Positions 28,391 to 37,120 of a stretch of 64,000 nucleotides of DNA are shown here, piece after piece. The stretch comes from Planctomycetota bacterium (GTDB taxonomy: Bacteria > Planctomycetota > UBA8742 > UBA2392): contig JADJRK010000001.1 in assembly GCA_016712285.1 (NCBI GenBank), forward strand, positions 2,046,001 to 2,110,000, read 5' to 3'. A model generated the notes under the pieces. The model was given only the letters and a program-made list of their open reading frames with translations. It was not told the DNA's origin and made no database searches. The position numbers and the translations under genes are program-made. Every line of letters begins with the position of its first letter. The stretch's first letter is position 1.

Positions 28391-31300
28391 TCAGCGCGCG
28401 CGTTTCTTCATGTCGTCGAACTTCGGCTTGTACACGCGGCGCAGTTCATCGACGTTGGGACCCTCTGCTGACTCCAGCGTGCGGTACCCGATGTCAATCC
28501 AGTTGCGCGCGCCCGGCTTGTCCTTCAGCACATCCAGCAGCAGGCCGATCAGGTCCAGGTGCAGCTCTAAGCGTTGACCTGTCAAGATGTGCTCGATGCG
28601 CAGCGCGTTCATGAAACTGCCCCGGGCGTCGTTGGCGTACTGCTCGGCCTCGGGCCCGCCGCGCTCCGCCAGTGCGCGCTGGATGCGGCCCAGGCGTTGC
28701 AGCACCGGCGGGCTGTCGCCGGCAAGTTCCTGCGCCCGCAGCGCGTTGGCCAGCGCCTGCTCAAGCTCGCCCATGTCCCAGGCCGCCTTCGCCGCCGTGT
28801 AGTAGCGTGTCGCAAGCAGATCCACTTCGCGCAGCCGCTTGCGAATCAGCTCGCGCAGCGCCGTGTACCTTGCCCGCGCCTGTGCGTCCGCATCCATGGC
28901 TGCCAGCGCAACGGCGACGATGTCTTCGGCCTGGATGTACGCGATGCGCGCGCGCACGGCCTGGTCGGGCTCATACATCAGCGCCTCGTGGGTCCAGTAC
29001 AGCTCGGCCCCGTCAACCAGCGCCTCGGGCTCGGTTGAGCCGCGCACCAGGTCGCGCGCCGCAAGCACCGTGTTTTCTGCGGCATCGCGCAGCTTTGCCA
29101 GCGCAAGGTACACGCGGCCGCGCACGGCGTACAATTCGGCGGTCGGGGCCTTGAACGCCTCCTCAAGCCGCCGCAGCGCCTGCTCGGGCTTGCCCGTGGC
29201 CAGCAATGCCTCGGCTTCAATGCGCGCGATGCGGCGCTGCAGGTTCAAGATGTCGTCTTCGAGGTCGCTGGTGTCTTTGCCGGCGGGCGCTTCCTTGATG
29301 ATCTGGCGAAGCTCGGCAAGTTTCTTGTACGGGTCGCGGTAGAACCAGGAACGCTTCTTGCGCACCTCGCTGATTTCTTCCTGGAAGTCCAGCGGCTGCC
29401 GCTCATATGCCTCAAGCGCGATGGTGTAGTACATCTCGGCGTCGTTGGTCACCAGGTAGGCCAGGCGCTGGCAGGCGGCGCCGCGCAACCGGATGGGCAG
29501 CGCGAGCTTTTCACTATCCTGCGGAAAATCCAGCAAGTGCCCGGTGGTGGTCAGCGCATCCATGTAGGCCTGCACCGCCCTGTCGCGCAGCTTGCGGGCT
29601 TCTTCATCCAGCCCCAGCTTGAGCTTGTTCTTGAACGTGTTGAGCAGTTGCTGGCCATAGTTCATCTGCAACTGCGCCAGCGACAGGTTTACGCCGTGCA
29701 TCAGCTCGGGCCGGTGACCCAGCGCCTTGAGCAGCTTCTGGAATACCTGCAGCGCTTCATCCAGGTTGCCTTCTTCTTCATAGAAGGACTTCAACCAGTC
29801 CAGCGCCTCGACGTTCTCGGGGTTCAGCAGCGTGGCGGCCTTGATGAACTCGCTGGCGGCGTAGCGGCGGCTCAGCTCCGACAGGTCCAGCTCGAGGCCG
29901 TCTTCGCCCTTGAGGCGCGTCTTGCCCTCTTGCACCTTGAGGCCGATGTCCCACAGCTTGCGCGAAAGGATGCGCCGGGCGCGCTCGGACAGCTTCAGCA
30001 TGTTCTCGAGCAAGCCATCCAGGTCTTCGCGCTTGGTCTTGGCGTCGGTGTCGGCTTTCTCGGGGCGCGAGATCACCTGCTCAGCAAGCTCGATGTAGAA
30101 CTTCGTGAGCACTTCGCTGATCGTGCCGTCGATCGGGCGTGCGTTGAAGCCTGTGCGCAGCAATTCTTCGGCATTCGCGCGCAGGTCCGGGTGGCGCGAG
30201 ACCCACATGCCGATGGCCATGTCCACGCCGGTACCCTCAATCAACCCGTGGCCTTCTTCGTTGTCGGGGTCGGTCTCGACGGCGTCGCGCATCAACGCAA
30301 TACACACCATCAGCGCGTTACGAAAGCTCTCGCGCTGATGAAAGGTGATGATCAGCGACTCAATTGACGGCTCGAACCGGGGGTTGGCGTCGACGTCAAT
30401 TTTGCGCACCGCAATGTACTCGCTGCGCCAGCCCTGCCGCAGCTTGACGATCTCGTTGACGCAGGTCTGGCGCAAGCCCGCGGCTTTCAGTGCCAGCGCG
30501 GGCTTGTAGGTCGGGTTGCGCTGCAGCTCGTCGCCGAGAAACTTGTTTGCCTCCACGCGCGCAGGCCCGTCGCCGCGCTCAAACAGCAGTTGCGCCAGCA
30601 GCGTGCGCAGGCCAACGTAATCAGGCTTGAGCCTCAGGGCTTCGCGCAGGTATTTCTCGGCCTGCCGGTCTCCCGCGCTGGCGCGGCCAAACGCGTCGGC
30701 CGCTTCGACCAGTGTCGCCGCCCGGGCCGATGGCGTTGCCGCGCCCTGCGCGCGCAACTCGACCAGTTCGCGGTACAGCGCCCTTGCCTCGTCAAGCAGC
30801 GGCTGCAACGCGGCGGGCACGGCCTGCTCACCGCCCTTGCCCGACAACGCCAGGCGCTTGTCAAACTCGGCCAGCCGCAGGCGGGCGCGGGCCTCGATGC
30901 TCAGTTCATCGCGGCTGCGAATCCGTTCGTACTCAGCCAGTTGCCGCAGCGCGCGGTTCAGCTTGTCTTCGTCAATGGCGTCGCCCTTGAGCGCGGCGCG
31001 CCCAAGCTCGGCGGCGATGTTGATGCGCGCACCCTGGTAGCGGTCGGACTTGGCCAGCGCCTCTTCAAACGCGGCCACAGCTTCCTCGTGGCGGCCCAGC
31101 GCGGAAAGTGCCAGGCCGCGCGGGTTGGCGAGCAGCGCCTCGATATCCGCGCGGGCGATGGCGTCGCGCCACGGCTGGTCAATGTGGTCGCGTGCGCGCT
31201 CAAGCAACTCAAGGGCGTCGGCGGCGTTGCCACGGTGCACCTGGTTGAGCGCCATGGCCCCCAGCACGCGCGCGGGGTCGTTGCGATAGGTGCGCGCCGG

Positions 31301-32869
31301 GTTTTGCAACGCAAAGTCGTACTGCTCGTAGGCGCTGGCCAGAAGGTCGTTGCGGCGTGCCTCGTCGGGCTCGTTCATCGCCTGGTCTTCGAACTCGCGC
31401 CCCAGGTTGAAGTACGCGACGTGATTGCCGGGGTCGCGTTCAAGGGCGTGCGTCCAAAGGCTCTGGCTGCCAGCCCACGGCCGCGCGGCTTCGTGGGTGC
31501 GCCACGCCGACAAGCCGCAGACAGCCACCAGCACGAGCAAACCGGCGGCATGCACGACCGGCCGCAGCGCGGTGTGGCGGCGCAGGCGGTCGATCGACAT
31601 GACGCCGAGCGTGGCCAGAACGACGCAGAAACCGATGCTGGGGATGTACAGGTAGCGCTCGGCGAACACGGTGCCGATCTGCACGAAGATGTTGCTCACG
31701 GGACTGAGCGCGACCAGGAACCACAACGAGCCAAAACCCAGCACGCCCATGGCCATGCGCGGCGGGTTGTCCCAATCGCCTTTGCGACTCTGCCGCCAGC
31801 CGCTAACGCCCAACGCAAGCAGCGCCAGCAGGATCAGTGCACCCGTGGCGACGGCAAGGCTCACGCCCGTCTGCACCGGCAGGTCCACGGCAGCGTGCAG
31901 CGGCCATGCCGCAAAGAGAACCTGAAAGTCGCGCGCAATGGCGCTGACCGCCGTAAGCAACGACTGCCAGCGACCGTCGCCGTAGGGTTCACGCATCAAG
32001 CCGCTGCCGATGTGCGATGCCAGCGCGGTAAACAGCAGCGCGATCCCCCAGAACGGCGCCAACATGACTACGCGGCGCCGCAGGCTGGCGGCGTGCAGGC
32101 CCGGGCCGCGGAACAGCTCGACCAGCAGCAGCAGCGCGGGAAGCACGACGGCTGTCATCTTGGACATCAGGGCGAACACGAACAGCAGCACGGACAGCGA
32201 GTACGCAAGCCGCTTGCTGTGGCGCACGCGGGCGACGAAGCTCTCGCTGGGCATCAGGTGGCCGCGGCCCAGGCGGGCGGCAAGATAGAGGTTTGCTGAA
32301 CCAAGCATGAACAGCGTCGCCAGCAGGTCCTTGCGCGAAGACAGCCAGGCCACGCTCTCAACATGCACGGGGTGCACGGCAAACAGCAGGCCAGCCACGC
32401 CGCCGATCCAGCGCCGGCCTGTCAGGCGCCACGCCAGCAGCATCACCAGCAGCGCGTTGAAGATGTGCAGCAGCAGGTTTGTGGCGTGATAGCCGCGAGG
32501 TTGATAGCCATCCAGCGCGTAGTTCACGGCATAGCTGAGGTCGCGCAACGGCAGGTACTCGTTGCCGAGTTCCTCGCGGGGGGCCATCGGGTTGAACATG
32601 CGCTGCACGTTTTCCCACGACAGCGCGCGGATGTGCCGGTTCTCGGTGATCAGCCAGTTGTCGTCCCAGTTCGTGAACCCGTGGTCGAGGCTGCCCGCGT
32701 AGGCACCAAAGGCCGCGCCCGCGATCGCCACGATAAACAGCAACGGCAGCCATCTCGGCGCACGCAACGGGTCAGCGCCGCCGGGCTCTGGCTGTGCTGC
32801 GGGGCTGGGGGCATTCGCGACGGGCTGGGTCTGCTTGCCGTTGCGTTTGCGTTTCTTCTTCTTGCTCAC
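28391..32869 (-). CDS. Giant TMTC-like multi-membrane-spanning protein with long TPR region
   Basis: 1492 aa from a GTG chosen because the following SKKKKRKR is a typical cytoplasmic basic N-terminus; the frame is open further upstream, but that part looks non-coding. A cytoplasmic tail of about 38 residues is followed by about 10-11 transmembrane segments (to about residue 480) with the signature HPVHVESVAWLSSRKDLLATLF, as in the TMTC/DUF1736 group of GT-C-like proteins with C-terminal TPRs. Two acidic positions (NWDD) sit in the first loop. The remaining 1000 residues are helical repeats (HVAYFNLGREFEDQ, GLALSALGRHEEAVAAFEEAL). Possibly a protein glycosyltransferase or a scaffold; no donor can be inferred. 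Divergent from the ABC genes. Confidence 0.75.
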   Translation of the reverse strand: MSKKKKRKRNGKQTQPVANAPSPAAQPEPGGADPLRAPRWLPLLFIVAIAGAAFGAYAGSLDHGFTNWDDNWLITENRHIRALSWENVQRMFNPMAPREELGNEYLPLRDLSYAVNYALDGYQPRGYHATNLLLHIFNALLVMLLAWRLTGRRWIGGVAGLLFAVHPVHVESVAWLSSRKDLLATLFMLGSANLYLAARLGRGHLMPSESFVARVRHSKRLAYSLSVLLFVFALMSKMTAVVLPALLLLVELFRGPGLHAASLRRRVVMLAPFWGIALLFTALASHIGSGLMREPYGDGRWQSLLTAVSAIARDFQVLFAAWPLHAAVDLPVQTGVSLAVATGALILLALLALGVSGWRQSRKGDWDNPPRMAMGVLGFGSLWFLVALSPVSNIFVQIGTVFAERYLYIPSIGFCVVLATLGVMSIDRLRRHTALRPVVHAAGLLVLVAVCGLSAWRTHEAARPWAGSQSLWTHALERDPGNHVAYFNLGREFEDQAMNEPDEARRNDLLASAYEQYDFALQNPARTYRNDPARVLGAMALNQVHRGNAADALELLERARDHIDQPWRDAIARADIEALLANPRGLALSALGRHEEAVAAFEEALAKSDRYQGARINIAAELGRAALKGDAIDEDKLNRALRQLAEYERIRSRDELSIEARARLRLAEFDKRLALSGKGGEQAVPAALQPLLDEARALYRELVELRAQGAATPSARAATLVEAADAFGRASAGDRQAEKYLREALRLKPDYVGLRTLLAQLLFERGDGPARVEANKFLGDELQRNPTYKPALALKAAGLRQTCVNEIVKLRQGWRSEYIAVRKIDVDANPRFEPSIESLIITFHQRESFRNALMVCIALMRDAVETDPDNEEGHGLIEGTGVDMAIGMWVSRHPDLRANAEELLRTGFNARPIDGTISEVLTKFYIELAEQVISRPEKADTDAKTKREDLDGLLENMLKLSERARRILSRKLWDIGLKVQEGKTRLKGEDGLELDLSELSRRYAASEFIKAATLLNPENVEALDWLKSFYEEEGNLDEALQVFQKLLKALGHRPELMHGVNLSLAQLQMNYGQQLLNTFKNKLKLGLDEEARKLRDRAVQAYMDALTTTGHLLDFPQDSEKLALPIRLRGAACQRLAYLVTNDAEMYYTIALEAYERQPLDFQEEISEVRKKRSWFYRDPYKKLAELRQIIKEAPAGKDTSDLEDDILNLQRRIARIEAEALLATGKPEQALRRLEEAFKAPTAELYAVRGRVYLALAKLRDAAENTVLAARDLVRGSTEPEALVDGAELYWTHEALMYEPDQAVRARIAYIQAEDIVAVALAAMDADAQARARYTALRELIRKRLREVDLLATRYYTAAKAAWDMGELEQALANALRAQELAGDSPPVLQRLGRIQRALAERGGPEAEQYANDARGSFMNALRIEHILTGQRLELHLDLIGLLLDVLKDKPGARNWIDIGYRTLESAEGPNVDELRRVYKPKFDDMKKRAR

Positions 32870-33022
32870 GGTCGGCCACCGCCGGGGCTGTGCCGGGGAA
32901 GCAGCAATATAACAAGGAAGAGACAGTCTCAAACGGGGTGCGCGACGGTTCCGGGCAACGCCCAACTCTTGCAGGCGCCATGCACTTCGTAAAATGTTGC
33001 CATGGGGCGAGGCTTTGTTGCC

Positions 33023-33052
33023 TTGCGCGGGCCGCCCTGTGTCGTGCATGAT
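33023..33052 (+). promoter_or_regulatory. Candidate promoter of the ABC transporter genes
   Basis: -35 TTGCGC (33023-33028), 18-bp spacer, -10 CATGAT (33047-33052), ending 8 nt before the ATG. No Shine-Dalgarno is seen, so a leaderless mRNA is possible. Confidence 0.35.
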
Positions 33053-33060
33053 CACCGACG

Positions 33061-34011
33061 ATGGACTACGCGCTCGAAACAGATGGCATGTCCAAGGTGT
33101 ACAAGAGCCTGCGCGGCCATGTGCGGGCGCTTGAGCCGATTGACCTGAAGGTTGAGACCGGCAAGATCTTCGGCCTGCTGGGCGGCAATGGCGCCGGCAA
33201 GTCAACATTCGTGAAGACCGTTCTGCGCATCTGCCGCCCGACCACCGGCACCTGCAAGATCCTGGGAATCGACGCCCGCAACCCCACGGCGCGGCAGAAC
33301 GTGGGCTATCTGCCCGAGGGCACGAACTTCCCGCGCTACCTGACCGGCCGCGGCGTCTGCGAATACTTCGGCAAACTCAAGGGCCTGAACGGTGCCACGC
33401 TGAAGACTGAAGTTGAACACAAGCTCAAGATCGTCGGCATGCAGGACTGGGGCGACCGAAAGGTCACCAAGTACAGCAAAGGCATGAAGCAGCGCATCGG
33501 CCTGGCGCAGGCCATGCTGGGCGGACCGCGGCTGATCATGCTGGATGAGCCGACCGACGGCGTTGACCCCAGCGGTCGCCACGCCATCCGCGACGTGATA
33601 CGAGCACTCGGCGCCGAGGGCGTGACCGTATTCCTGAACAGCCACCTGCTGGCCGAAGTTGAGGCGGTGTGCGACGAGATCGCGATCATGTACCGCGGCC
33701 GGCTGCTGCGTCGTGGTCCGGTCAAGCAGCTCACCGAAGAGATGAGCATTCGCGGCGGGCGCATGCAGTTGCGCTTTCGCACCGGCGACTTGCCGGCGCA
33801 GTTGCCGCAGCTACTGGAGGGCGCCGCCCGTGAAGACGGCGGGTTCAAGTTCAGCGTGAAAGACCGCGACGAGATTCCGGCCTTGATCGACGCATTGCGC
33901 GACGCGGGCGTAAAGATCTACGAGGTTGAGCAGTACCACGCGAGCCTGGAAGAAGCGTTCTTGCAGATCGTGGAAGACGGCGACGCCATGGGTGTCGGAG
34001 GCCAGCAATGA
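33061..34011 (+). CDS. ABC transporter ATP-binding protein
   Basis: 316 aa, cytoplasmic face of the membrane. Walker A GGNGAGKST (41-49, K47), signature YSKGMKQR (S139-K-G), Walker B with D162-E163 and a SHLL switch histidine region. The C-terminal 90 residues match the accessory domain of exporter/gliding-type (CcmA/NatA) ATPases. Its last four bases overlap the start of the permease gene, so the two are translationally coupled and form one transporter. The substrate is unknown. Confidence 0.93.
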   Translation: MDYALETDGMSKVYKSLRGHVRALEPIDLKVETGKIFGLLGGNGAGKSTFVKTVLRICRPTTGTCKILGIDARNPTARQNVGYLPEGTNFPRYLTGRGVCEYFGKLKGLNGATLKTEVEHKLKIVGMQDWGDRKVTKYSKGMKQRIGLAQAMLGGPRLIMLDEPTDGVDPSGRHAIRDVIRALGAEGVTVFLNSHLLAEVEAVCDEIAIMYRGRLLRRGPVKQLTEEMSIRGGRMQLRFRTGDLPAQLPQLLEGAAREDGGFKFSVKDRDEIPALIDALRDAGVKIYEVEQYHASLEEAFLQIVEDGDAMGVGGQQ

Positions 34012-35150
34012 GCGCGTTTCTGGCAATCGTCGGCGACACCTGGCGCCAGAGCAAGCACCAATGGGTCATGCCCCTGGTGCTGGTGCTCATGGTTGCGGGC
34101 GTTGCAATGAGCGTGCTGTTTGTTGGCGTACGCGAGTTGCCCGACGGCACCAAAGTGCTGTCGGCTGAGACGGACCGCGAACTGGTGCTGTACGGCCTCG
34201 AGCGCGAGTGGGACGGCTTGTACGCCAGCGCGCTGCGGCACCAGCTTGGTCTGGACGACAGGCTTGCCGCCGGGCGTAAGGATGTAGACGCGCTGTTTCG
34301 CCAGTGGCAGGACGCCGACTACCGGCACAAGCAACTGATCTCGCGCGGCGCCCCCGAAGCAGAAATCCAGCAAGCCGGCGACCTGCAGCGCGAGATGCTG
34401 CAGAAGATGGAGCTCGCCCGCGACAACAACCGCGAACTCAGCAACTATATCCGCAACGAGGTCGACAAACTGATTGAGCAGCGCACCGGCCACGTCAGCA
34501 AGCTGGACAAGGGTGCCGAATGGCAGATGGCGTCGATTGCCCAGATGATTTACTCGCTGGCGATGCTCGGCTTCATCGCGATCTGTGCGGGCTACATCCC
34601 CCACATGCTGGAAAGCGGCAGCATCGACCTGGTGCTGAGCAAGCCGATCCGGCGCTGGCATATCTATTTTGGCAAGTACGTAGGCGGCCTGCTGCTGTTC
34701 AGTGCGGCGCTGCTGGCGATGTATGTCGCGACCTTTGTGCTGTTCGGGCTGATGCACGGCATTTGGTTATGGCAGTTCTTCGGTGCGCTGCCGATGACAC
34801 TGTTCAGCCTGGCGCTGCTGTACGCGATTGTCGGCTGGGTGGGCCTGTGGACGCGCAGCACGGGCATGGCGATGGTCGTGGGCTACGTCTACTACGTGGT
34901 GGTGGACACAGCCGTGGGTGTGCTAACGGACCCGATCAAGTACCCTTGGGTCAGCGAAATCAGCTGGATCGAGAGCTGGGTCGAGATCGTGAAGATGTCG
35001 TTTCCCAGTTTCCACTGGCTGAAGAAGTCCGCCGAGAGCGCGGTGTTCAGCGTGATCGTGATGCCCTGGACGCAGGTCGGCGTGGGCTTTGCCTGGTTGG
35101 TGCTGTCGTTGTTCACTGGCTACAACAGGTTCCGAATCAACGACTACTAG
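34008..35150 (+). CDS. ABC-2 type permease
   Basis: 380 aa. One N-terminal transmembrane helix (about 20-40), a large mostly helical extracytoplasmic domain of about 130 residues with coiled-coil character, then five C-terminal transmembrane helices. This is the layout of NosY/ABC-2 permeases with a long first loop. Segment VLSKPIRRWHIYFGKYVGGLLLF is a typical ABC-2 cytoplasmic loop. It partners the ATPase with which it overlaps (ATGA). It could export a lipid, polysaccharide or peptide; nothing in the neighbourhood decides this. A four-hairpin repeat element starts one base after the stop. Confidence 0.9.
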   Translation: MSAFLAIVGDTWRQSKHQWVMPLVLVLMVAGVAMSVLFVGVRELPDGTKVLSAETDRELVLYGLEREWDGLYASALRHQLGLDDRLAAGRKDVDALFRQWQDADYRHKQLISRGAPEAEIQQAGDLQREMLQKMELARDNNRELSNYIRNEVDKLIEQRTGHVSKLDKGAEWQMASIAQMIYSLAMLGFIAICAGYIPHMLESGSIDLVLSKPIRRWHIYFGKYVGGLLLFSAALLAMYVATFVLFGLMHGIWLWQFFGALPMTLFSLALLYAIVGWVGLWTRSTGMAMVVGYVYYVVVDTAVGVLTDPIKYPWVSEISWIESWVEIVKMSFPSFHWLKKSAESAVFSVIVMPWTQVGVGFAWLVLSLFTGYNRFRINDY

Positions 35151-35151
35151 C

Positions 35152-35257
35152 GGTGGCATCGCCTTCCAGGCGATGTAGTACCAGGCGCATCCTGCGCCTG
35201 ATGGCCACGGGCTGGAAGCCCGTGGAACGACATTGGCTGGAAGCCAATGTCACCACG
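35152..35257. repeat. Four-hairpin intergenic repeat element (copy 2)
   Basis: Same order as at 2651-2753: CATCGCC/GGCGATG, CAGGCGC/GCGCCTG, CCACGGGC-tggaa-GCCCGTGG and CATTGGC/GCCAATG, bounded by GTGG and CCAC. The third hairpin is identical in both copies over more than 16 bp. Confidence 0.8.
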
Positions 35258-35260
35258 GTT

Positions 35261-37060
35261 CTAGTGATTCGTCGCGAACTCCGTGCCGGCCAGCAGTGCG
35301 AACACGATGTCTTCCCATGCCGCGGTGCCGCCCTTCTGGTCCTTGAGATACCCGAGCATCGTGACGCGTTCGGCGGCCGTCGGGAAGCGCCCCAGCACTT
35401 TCAGGTATAGTTCGTCCAGCCGGGTCGGGTCGTCCTTGAAGTCGCGCTGCAGGCCCTGGATGATCGAGCCGCGGCCTGAGCCGGTCAGCGATTGTGTAAG
35501 CTCGCTGTTCATCACCGCCAGCGCCTGGTCGATGGTCAGGCTGAAGCCCTCCGCCTCGGTCATTTCATCGTCACTGGAAAGCCGCGCAAAGCCCTGTGCC
35601 ATGGTGCGACGCAGGTACCAGCCGTCATCCAGCTTGTCATACCACGCCACGAAGCGGTCGAGGGACTCCTGACTGTAGCCGAAATCGCGCTGGTTCGGGT
35701 CGTCGCTTTCTTTGGCCTGTTTCATGCGGCGCTCTGTGGCGCGCTTGAGCTGTTCGCCGGGGCTGATGTTGCGGGCACGATAGCTGCGGGCCATGTCGTC
35801 GCCGCCCGAGATGCGGACGAATGCACCGAAGAATTGCTCGGCATTCAGCTGGCGCACGGCCGCGCTGGCGAAGTGCCAAGCTTCAGCCTTGGGGTGCGCG
35901 CCTTTGCTGCTGAGCTGGTAGGTGCGCGAGTTCAAGATTGCGCGGTAAAGGCGGCGGAAGTCGTAGTCGTTGTCGATCAAGTCCTGCGCCAGCCACTCAA
36001 GCAATTCCGGGTGGCTTGCCTCATTGAAGCTGTTGAAGTCATCCACCGGGTTGAGCAGGCCTGAGCCGAACGCAAAGCTCCAGAAGCGATTGACGATGTA
36101 GCGCGCCGTCTGCTTGTTGTCCTTGGCGATCATCCACTTGGCCATCGCAGGGCGCCAGAGTGAGCGGTCGTCCGTCTTGAGCGGCTTGCCATCGAGGGTT
36201 ACGGGCTTGTTGTACTTCTGCTGCTCTTCGATGCGGTTTCGCGCGTCGGCGGGCAACTCTTCCATGCCGCGGGGCGGCAGGCGCACCGGGCGTGCCTGGT
36301 CTCCCACCGCGGGGTCCACGGGCAGCGTGCGGATGTTCAGGTTGACGCTGACAGGCGCAAAGAAGCTGGCGACGCCGGTGAACACACCCTCGGTCCAGGC
36401 TTCTTCGTAGGGGTGGTCGTGGCACTGGGCGCACTGGATCTGCACACCAGTGAGGTTGCGCGTCAGGTTGCCGGCAAGGTCAGGCACCTTGGCGGGGATG
36501 CTGCGGATGTAGGGCGCAATCGCCGGGTTCTCGCTGAGCTGGCCGCTGGCGGTGATCAGGTCGTAAATGATGTCGTTGAAGTTGTCGCCGGCGCTGATGC
36601 GCTCGGCAAACCAGATCGCGAACAGGTGATTGGCGCCACCGTAATCGCGGCCGGCGCGGCCCACGATGATGTTGGTCCACTGGTCGGCCATGTGCTGGCT
36701 GAAGCGCTTGTCGGCGACGAGGGTTGCAACCAGGTTGCGCCGCTTTTCTTTATCCGCGTCTGCAAGAAACGCGCGCACCTCGGCGGGTGTGGGCGGCAAG
36801 CCGATGGTGTCAAAATACACGCGGCGCATGAATTCTTCGTCGGTGCTGGCGCTGGCGGGCGTGAGCTTGTCGCGCTCCCAGACCTTGGCGATTTCGCGGT
36901 CAATGTTCGCGGTGACTTCGCGCTCAGGCAGGGCTGCCGTCGTGGACTTGTCGGGGTTGGCCTGGGCGCTGGCCGGGGCATGCAGCGCACCCAACACGCC
37001 AAATATCGAACCGGCGGCAAGCAATGCCGCCCCCAGCAGTACCTGTCGAGTGTTCCGCAT
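35261..37060 (-). CDS. Exported DUF1549/DUF1553 protein
   Basis: 599 aa. The signal peptide ends ASAQA. DUF1549 covers about residues 50-260 (EEFMRRVYFDTIGLPPTPAEVRAFL) and contains C210-A-Q-C213-H214, a c-type heme-like motif followed by DHPYEEAW; DUF1553 covers about 300-580 (NRFWSFAFGSGLLNPVDDF). The pair is typical of planctomycete and verrucomicrobial genomes and usually lies next to a DUF1501 gene. None is present here: the neighbours are an ABC permease and pyruvate kinase. GGAGAG precedes the chosen ATG. Function unknown; heme binding at the single CxxCH is plausible. Confidence 0.9.
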   Translation of the reverse strand: MRNTRQVLLGAALLAAGSIFGVLGALHAPASAQANPDKSTTAALPEREVTANIDREIAKVWERDKLTPASASTDEEFMRRVYFDTIGLPPTPAEVRAFLADADKEKRRNLVATLVADKRFSQHMADQWTNIIVGRAGRDYGGANHLFAIWFAERISAGDNFNDIIYDLITASGQLSENPAIAPYIRSIPAKVPDLAGNLTRNLTGVQIQCAQCHDHPYEEAWTEGVFTGVASFFAPVSVNLNIRTLPVDPAVGDQARPVRLPPRGMEELPADARNRIEEQQKYNKPVTLDGKPLKTDDRSLWRPAMAKWMIAKDNKQTARYIVNRFWSFAFGSGLLNPVDDFNSFNEASHPELLEWLAQDLIDNDYDFRRLYRAILNSRTYQLSSKGAHPKAEAWHFASAAVRQLNAEQFFGAFVRISGGDDMARSYRARNISPGEQLKRATERRMKQAKESDDPNQRDFGYSQESLDRFVAWYDKLDDGWYLRRTMAQGFARLSSDDEMTEAEGFSLTIDQALAVMNSELTQSLTGSGRGSIIQGLQRDFKDDPTRLDELYLKVLGRFPTAAERVTMLGYLKDQKGGTAAWEDIVFALLAGTEFATNH

Positions 37061-37120
37061 GGCGCTCTCCGGTTGGTCGGGCATTCAACCCCGGCCCCGG
37101 CTGGCAGTTGCGCGAAAAAC

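Noticed and set aside
28035..28577. Plus-strand open frame over the HU/TPR intergenic region
   Set aside because: Runs into the certain 3' end of the TPR gene; Arg/Ser-rich, no Shine-Dalgarno, no domain.
30590..32299. Plus-strand open frame of 569 codons inside the TPR gene
   Set aside because: Arg/Gln/His-rich composition typical of a shadow frame; the minus strand has clear transmembrane and TPR pattern.
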